Assembly (NCBI GenBank): GCA_005877965.1
Contig: VBNP01000086.1
Location: 1-8,577, forward strand
DNA from: Gammaproteobacteria bacterium
GTDB taxonomy: Bacteria; Pseudomonadota; Gammaproteobacteria; Steroidobacterales; Steroidobacteraceae
Length of the DNA stretch: 8,577 nucleotides
Direction of reading: 5' to 3'
Position 1 is the stretch's first letter; every line of letters starts with the position of its first letter. Shown one piece after another: positions 5,701 through 8,577 of this stretch. Below the pieces are notes generated by a model, which saw only the letters and a list, made by a program, of their open reading frames with translations, was not told the origin of the DNA and made no database searches. A program made the translations under genes and the position numbers.

Positions 5701-8134
5701 CGGTCTCGCGCGCGTAGATATCGCGCAGCGTGTCGTCCGGCAGCGTCGCGGGCGGGGGCCGTGCGCCCGGCGCTGCGCTCGCGGCGCGCCTGGGCGCAGG
5801 CTCGCCGGCCGTGCTCGCGCCGGCGGGGGCGCCGCCCTCGGGTTGCGGCTCGGCCGCTTCCTCCTCCCCCGGCTCGGGCGCGCCGCGCCCCGGGGCCGGG
5901 CGGCCCGCGGCGAGTGCGTGCGCGCGCGAGGCGATGGCGCTCAGCTCGGCGCGCAACGGCTCGCGGGTCTGCAGCTGCTTGATCAGCTCGGGCAAGGCGC
6001 CGACCGCCGCGCGCAGGGTCTTGAGTATCGGCGGGGAACGGACCAGCGTGTTGTCGAGCACGCGGTTGAGCAGGTTTTCGACCGCCCACGCGAACTCGCT
6101 CAGCTCGCGCGCGCCGACCATGCGGCCGCTCCCCTTGAGCGTGTGGAACGAGCGGCGCACCGTGACCAGTGAATCGCGCTCGAGCGGATTGTGATCCCAG
6201 ACCGGGAAACAGTGCTGGATCCTGGTGAGCTCCTCCTGAGCTTCCTCGATGAACAGCTTCAGCAGCTCGGGGTCGGCAGGCTCGGCCGGCGCAGCTTTCG
6301 CGCTGCTCGAGGCCGCCAGCGTCGGTGCCGCGGCGCCCACCGCCGCCAGGTCCGGTCGCGGCCCGGCAGGCGGCGCCAGGCTCGGAATCTGCACGGTGCG
6401 CGCATAGGCGCCGGCTTCGAACGGCGCGACCGTGGGGACGGACGGGGTCGGCTGCTGCTCGAGCGCCTGCACACACGACTGGGCGTTGTCGAGCATGTAC
6501 CAGGGGTCCGAGCGTCCCGCCTGCACCGTCTCCATGTAGTACTCGAGGCTGACGATCGCGTCCGCGAGACGGTCCACGAAGCCCGGCGGCAGCACGTGAA
6601 CGCGCGGTTGCATGACGCGCCGCAACTGCGTGGTGATCGCCTCGATGACCTCCACCGCGCGCGCCTTGCCGAGCAGCAGCAGACCCGCCTTCATGCCGCG
6701 CATCAGGTCCTGCCAGCTGTCGAGGCCCGCCGCATCGAGCGTGCCACCGACGCTCTGCGTCACGGCTTCCTTGATACGCGCGAGGTTGACGATGCACTCG
6801 CGCAGCACCGCCGCCTGCACCTGCTGAAATTCGCCGTCCACGGCGGGCCGCGGCAGCCCCGTATCCCGCGGCAGGATCATGCCGACCAGCTGGCTGTCGA
6901 GCTGGTCCTCGACACCGATCAGGGTCGCGGCGATCTCGACCAGCGTGGCTTCATCGGCCTTGAGCGCGCCGTTGACGATCTTCTGCAGCCGCTCGGTCTC
7001 GCGTTGCACGTTGGCGCGCAGCTCGCCGAGGCCGAGCACCCCGAGGGTATCGCCGATCTTGCGCAGCATCTCGACCTGCGAGCTGAGCTCCTGCGGCTGG
7101 CCGGCGCCGCGGCGCACGAAAATGTCGAGGACGTCCTTGACCTTGCCGAGATCCTCGCGGATCGCCGCGGCCACCGTCCGCATGAGCTTGACGCTCGGCG
7201 CCGACAGGTTCTCGCGCTCCTGCTCGATGCTCTCGTCGACCGGCAGCAGCTCGGAGAGACGGAACGAGGCGCGCACCGCGCCCACCCGTGCGCCTGCGGA
7301 TTCGGAACGCCCGATGTAATACAGCAGATTATTGAGCAGCTCGACCGGCGGTGACTGCGCATAGCGGGCCTCGCCCTGCTCGTAGAGGCGGCGGATCTCG
7401 CGATCCCCCAGGCCCAGCAGCCGTTTTATGGACTGCCCGCTTTCAAGACCTCTCTCCTGCAGCGCTTCGATCACCGCGCCGATTACCCACCACAGCTGGA
7501 ACACCGGCTGGCGGGTCGCAATCTGCTCGAGCTTGCGCGCCACCGCGCCGAGAATCTCCAGGTTCTGCTCCACGCGCTCGCCGCGGATCCAGCCGATGAG
7601 GCCCACCTGGTAGCGGGCACGGAGCCGGCGCGCCCAGTGCTCGACCGTCATCGGCGCCTCGCCCGGGGCCCCCGCCTGCGGTTGCGCCTGCTGGTCGGAC
7701 TTGAGGTTGAGGAGCAGCAACGTGCCTTCGGACAGGAGCGCATTGCCGCGCACGGCGCGCAGGTCGTTCAGCAGCGGCAGCAGCACCAGCGCCAGATCGC
7801 GGCCCCCGGCCAGCACCCGCTCCAGATAGCTCGGCAGCTGCACCATGGCGCGCATCAGCGCATCGAGGCTTTCGGCCTGACTCTTGCGCTCGCTGTGGGT
7901 CGCCAGCAGGTACTGCGCGACGTGCTCCATCTCCTCGGCGAGCAGCGCCGCGCCGTAGATCTCCAGCACCCGCAGCACACCCTGCACCTGGTGCAGGTCC
8001 TGTACGCAACGCTCGAGCAGCGTGGCGTTGTCGGGCTGCTCGACATAAGTCTCGAGCGCGCCGCGGGCCTCCGCCAGCGTGGCGTTCACTTCACGAGCGA
8101 CGAGATCGAATGTCTGGGAGGCGACTTCAGGCAT
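2738..8134 (-). CDS. chpA: ChpA/PilL-type hybrid CheA kinase with multiple HPt domains and a C-terminal receiver
   Basis: A 1798-residue cytoplasmic hybrid histidine kinase of the Pil-Chp system; in relatives it phosphorylates PilG/PilH-type regulators to control pilus extension, retraction and cAMP. Order: N-terminal HPt-like helix with HQVQG (H48); helical FimL-like region (about 160-290); two HPt-like segments lacking His (about 305-410 and 430-545); three canonical HPt domains with HTLKGSG (H664), HTLSGSS (H843) and HTLKGGA (H1004), separated by Pro/Ala/Glu-rich linkers (560-620, 741-800, 1078-1185); CheA dimerisation region (1186-1325); HATPase with LRNAVVHG (N1376), TDDGGGM (1415-1421), PGFSTA (1454-1459) and GRGVGMD (1467-1473); CheW-like domain (about 1505-1645); receiver (1664-1785) with D1669/D1670, phosphoacceptor D1713, T1743 and K1765. 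All catalytic residues are present. The ATG at 8134 gives MPEVASQTFD, resembling ChpA N-termini; a longer frame to 8509 only runs antisense-in-frame through pilJ. The start is 22 bases after the pilJ stop and lacks a clear Shine-Dalgarno. The P. aeruginosa protein is about 2470 residues, so this one is short. Confidence 0.95.
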   Translation of the reverse strand: MPEVASQTFDLVAREVNATLAEARGALETYVEQPDNATLLERCVQDLHQVQGVLRVLEIYGAALLAEEMEHVAQYLLATHSERKSQAESLDALMRAMVQLPSYLERVLAGGRDLALVLLPLLNDLRAVRGNALLSEGTLLLLNLKSDQQAQPQAGAPGEAPMTVEHWARRLRARYQVGLIGWIRGERVEQNLEILGAVARKLEQIATRQPVFQLWWVIGAVIEALQERGLESGQSIKRLLGLGDREIRRLYEQGEARYAQSPPVELLNNLLYYIGRSESAGARVGAVRASFRLSELLPVDESIEQERENLSAPSVKLMRTVAAAIREDLGKVKDVLDIFVRRGAGQPQELSSQVEMLRKIGDTLGVLGLGELRANVQRETERLQKIVNGALKADEATLVEIAATLIGVEDQLDSQLVGMILPRDTGLPRPAVDGEFQQVQAAVLRECIVNLARIKEAVTQSVGGTLDAAGLDSWQDLMRGMKAGLLLLGKARAVEVIEAITTQLRRVMQPRVHVLPPGFVDRLADAIVSLEYYMETVQAGRSDPWYMLDNAQSCVQALEQQPTPSVPTVAPFEAGAYARTVQIPSLAPPAGPRPDLAAVGAAAPTLAASSSAKAAPAEPADPELLKLFIEEAQEELTRIQHCFPVWDHNPLERDSLVTVRRSFHTLKGSGRMVGARELSEFAWAVENLLNRVLDNTLVRSPPILKTLRAAVGALPELIKQLQTREPLRAELSAIASRAHALAAGRPAPGRGAPEPGEEEAAEPQPEGGAPAGASTAGEPAPRRAASAAPGARPPPATLPDDTLRDIYARETAAHVATVRGYLARESQLPEPHALGEDVYRACHTLSGSSKMAQARHGIRLAEPLDHWLRRAYASGLGLGSDDLTLLADCMAAMESVATHLDEPTGYFVNHWQLLERIERADRALDQRMAAAGAHTGIYPAIGAPGAPSQDGQPRDEAVEFDPEVAAIFTDEATELIDASERALSEWRSQPGSAEVRLSLKRPLHTLKGGARVAGITPMGDLSHELETLVMAVDDGTVTADVAVFDVIQASLDELARMREQVINGRPVAPARAIIARLQSLTGTGAATAAPPIPTPPEALPAPAAAAPPPDEPPGTGTDTRLAQLNAELMLTRDDGVQAGQADAVYVEPLPEPDRAPEPHAEEGLLAPQPVPPGREPVAGGERQEMARVDADLLDQMLNISGEASIARARLEQQLGSFDFNLGELSRTVTRLKEQLRSLEIETEAQILHKHEDESPNRSEFDPLELDRYSSIQQYSRALAETANDVASIQQLLESLAKDTQTLLQQQARTITELQNGLMRTRMVPFQRHVQRLARIVRQAAAETGKRAELTVEGASGELDRQVLERMLPPFEHMLRNAVVHGIETPEERVRRGKPDTGHILLELHREGAEVMVRLTDDGGGMNLGAIRQKAEALGMIGAGQTLGDEDAIQLILEPGFSTAGAITQQAGRGVGMDVVATEIKRLGGALHMETKAGEGTVFTIRLPLTLAISHALVVRTDEEFYALPLPTVEGVLRLSKAVVSAHLGRDAAAFDYGGQKYRFQHLATFVGLPPSELPGQDVTIPVVLVRAGEHSTGLVADELVGSREIVVKSVGPQISAIRGISGATILGDGRIVIILDIGALVRAEWRARVQAPVAPKERGDRRTFAMVVDDSITVRRVTQRLLERNGMRVLTARDGLDAVALLQDNVPDVILLDIEMPRMDGYEVAAHVRNDPRLKDVPIIMVTSRVGEKHRARAIELGVDDYLGKPYQEAQLLDAIGPLVERRRAAAQGRAYAGAAGN

Positions 8135-8156
8135 GCAGTGGCTTTCGCAATAGAGT

Positions 8157-8577
8157 CTAAGAGCCGCCCAGCGCGGAGATCTGCCGCACCTTCGCCGTGG
8201 TGAGCGTGGCGTCCTCCACGCGCCTGACGGCGCTGCTCGAGACGAGGCGTTCGTCCGGGTTGCCGGGCAGACGGAAGCCCGTGGCGGACTTGCGCAGCCC
8301 GGCGGAGAGCTCGGCCAGCTTGGCGATGGCGGCCGAGGTCGCGTTGGTCGATTCGGCGGTCTGGGCGCTGATCTCCTTGAGAGCCTGCATATTGCGCGCG
8401 ATGTTCTGTGCCGCGTGGGTCTGCTGGCGCGCGCTGCCGGAGATATTCTGCACCAGGCTCGCGATCTGGTTGGACACCTGCTCGATCTCCTCCAGCGCGG
8501 CGCCGGCATTTTCCGCCAGCAGCGCGCCGCCGACCACGTCGGTGGTGCTGCGCTCCATCGAGACGACCGCCTCGTTG
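8157..8577 (-). CDS. pilJ: C-terminal part of PilJ-type methyl-accepting chemotaxis protein
   Basis: The last 139 codons of a receptor whose 5' part lies beyond the right edge; the frame is open to the window end. The segment is the descending arm of the MCP signalling hairpin plus tail: NEAVVSMERSTTDVV, then ALEEIEQVSNQIASLVQNIS, then AAQNIARNMQALKEISAQT, with heptad-spaced hydrophobics typical of an antiparallel four-helix coiled coil. The receptor tip and the periplasmic and membrane parts are not in the window. In this family PilJ sits in the inner membrane, senses pilin or surface contact, and controls ChpA through CheW-like adaptors. The tail after the coiled coil (GFRLPGNPDERLVSS to SALGGS) has no xWxxF pentapeptide for tethering CheR/CheB. 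The gene precedes chpA on the same strand by 22 bp. PilJ is preferred over a general MCP because of this linkage. Confidence 0.88.
   Translation of the reverse strand, partial: NEAVVSMERSTTDVVGGALLAENAGAALEEIEQVSNQIASLVQNISGSARQQTHAAQNIARNMQALKEISAQTAESTNATSAAIAKLAELSAGLRKSATGFRLPGNPDERLVSSSAVRRVEDATLTTAKVRQISALGGS

Noticed and set aside
4467..6797. 776-codon minus-strand open frame overlapping chpA in another frame
   Set aside because: Gly/Ala/Arg-rich and low in aromatic residues, with no domain, while the chpA frame carries continuous conserved motifs here.
8135..8509. N-terminal extension of chpA by 125 codons
   Set aside because: It would overlap the conserved pilJ C-terminus on the same strand in a different frame, and its Arg/Pro/Ser-rich residues look non-coding. 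The ATG at 8134 begins the ChpA-like sequence.

Overview
The window reads as chromosomal DNA of a very GC-rich gammaproteobacterium. The main reason is the neighbourhood: the type IV pilus chemosensory genes (pilJ, chpA, chpC) lie next to rsmE and bioA. As I recall it, the same neighbourhood occurs in Pseudomonas aeruginosa (the pil-chp cluster followed by PA0419/PA0420). BioA also resembles the Pseudomonas type closely. I cannot name a genus; Pseudomonas-like, Nevskiales/Steroidobacter-like or Xanthomonadales-like lineages all remain possible. There are no mobile elements, tRNAs, rRNAs, CRISPR arrays or phage genes, and coding density is close to 100 percent.

Layout. Positions 1-107 (minus) hold the first 35 codons of an ampD-like gene for a 1,6-anhydro-muropeptide amidase, cut by the window edge. 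A 68-bp divergent intergenic region (108-175) carries two overlapping -10-like elements, one per strand. Next, on the plus strand, come bioA (176-1531, biotin synthesis) and rsmE (1522-2253, 16S rRNA m3U methyltransferase). They overlap by 10 bp and look like a translationally coupled pair. On the minus strand, reading inwards from the right edge, are the 3' end of pilJ (8157-8577, chemoreceptor), chpA (2738-8134, a 1798-residue hybrid CheA-type kinase) and chpC (2250-2723, CheW-like adaptor). The two operons converge so tightly that rsmE and chpC share one palindromic CTAG as their stop codons.

Function. PilJ, ChpA and ChpC form a receptor, kinase and adaptor set of the Pil-Chp (Tfp) class, which in relatives controls twitching motility and surface sensing. 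The kinase carries several histidine phosphotransfer modules, a CheA catalytic core, a CheW-like domain and its own receiver. The local cluster lacks the methylation-adaptation genes that P. aeruginosa has: there is no pilK between pilJ and chpA and no chpB between chpA and chpC. ChpA is also much shorter than the P. aeruginosa protein.

I see no wholly new system. The points worth a second look are the reduced Pil-Chp architecture, the shared stop codon and the compact ampD/bioA divergent promoter with a probably leaderless bioA.
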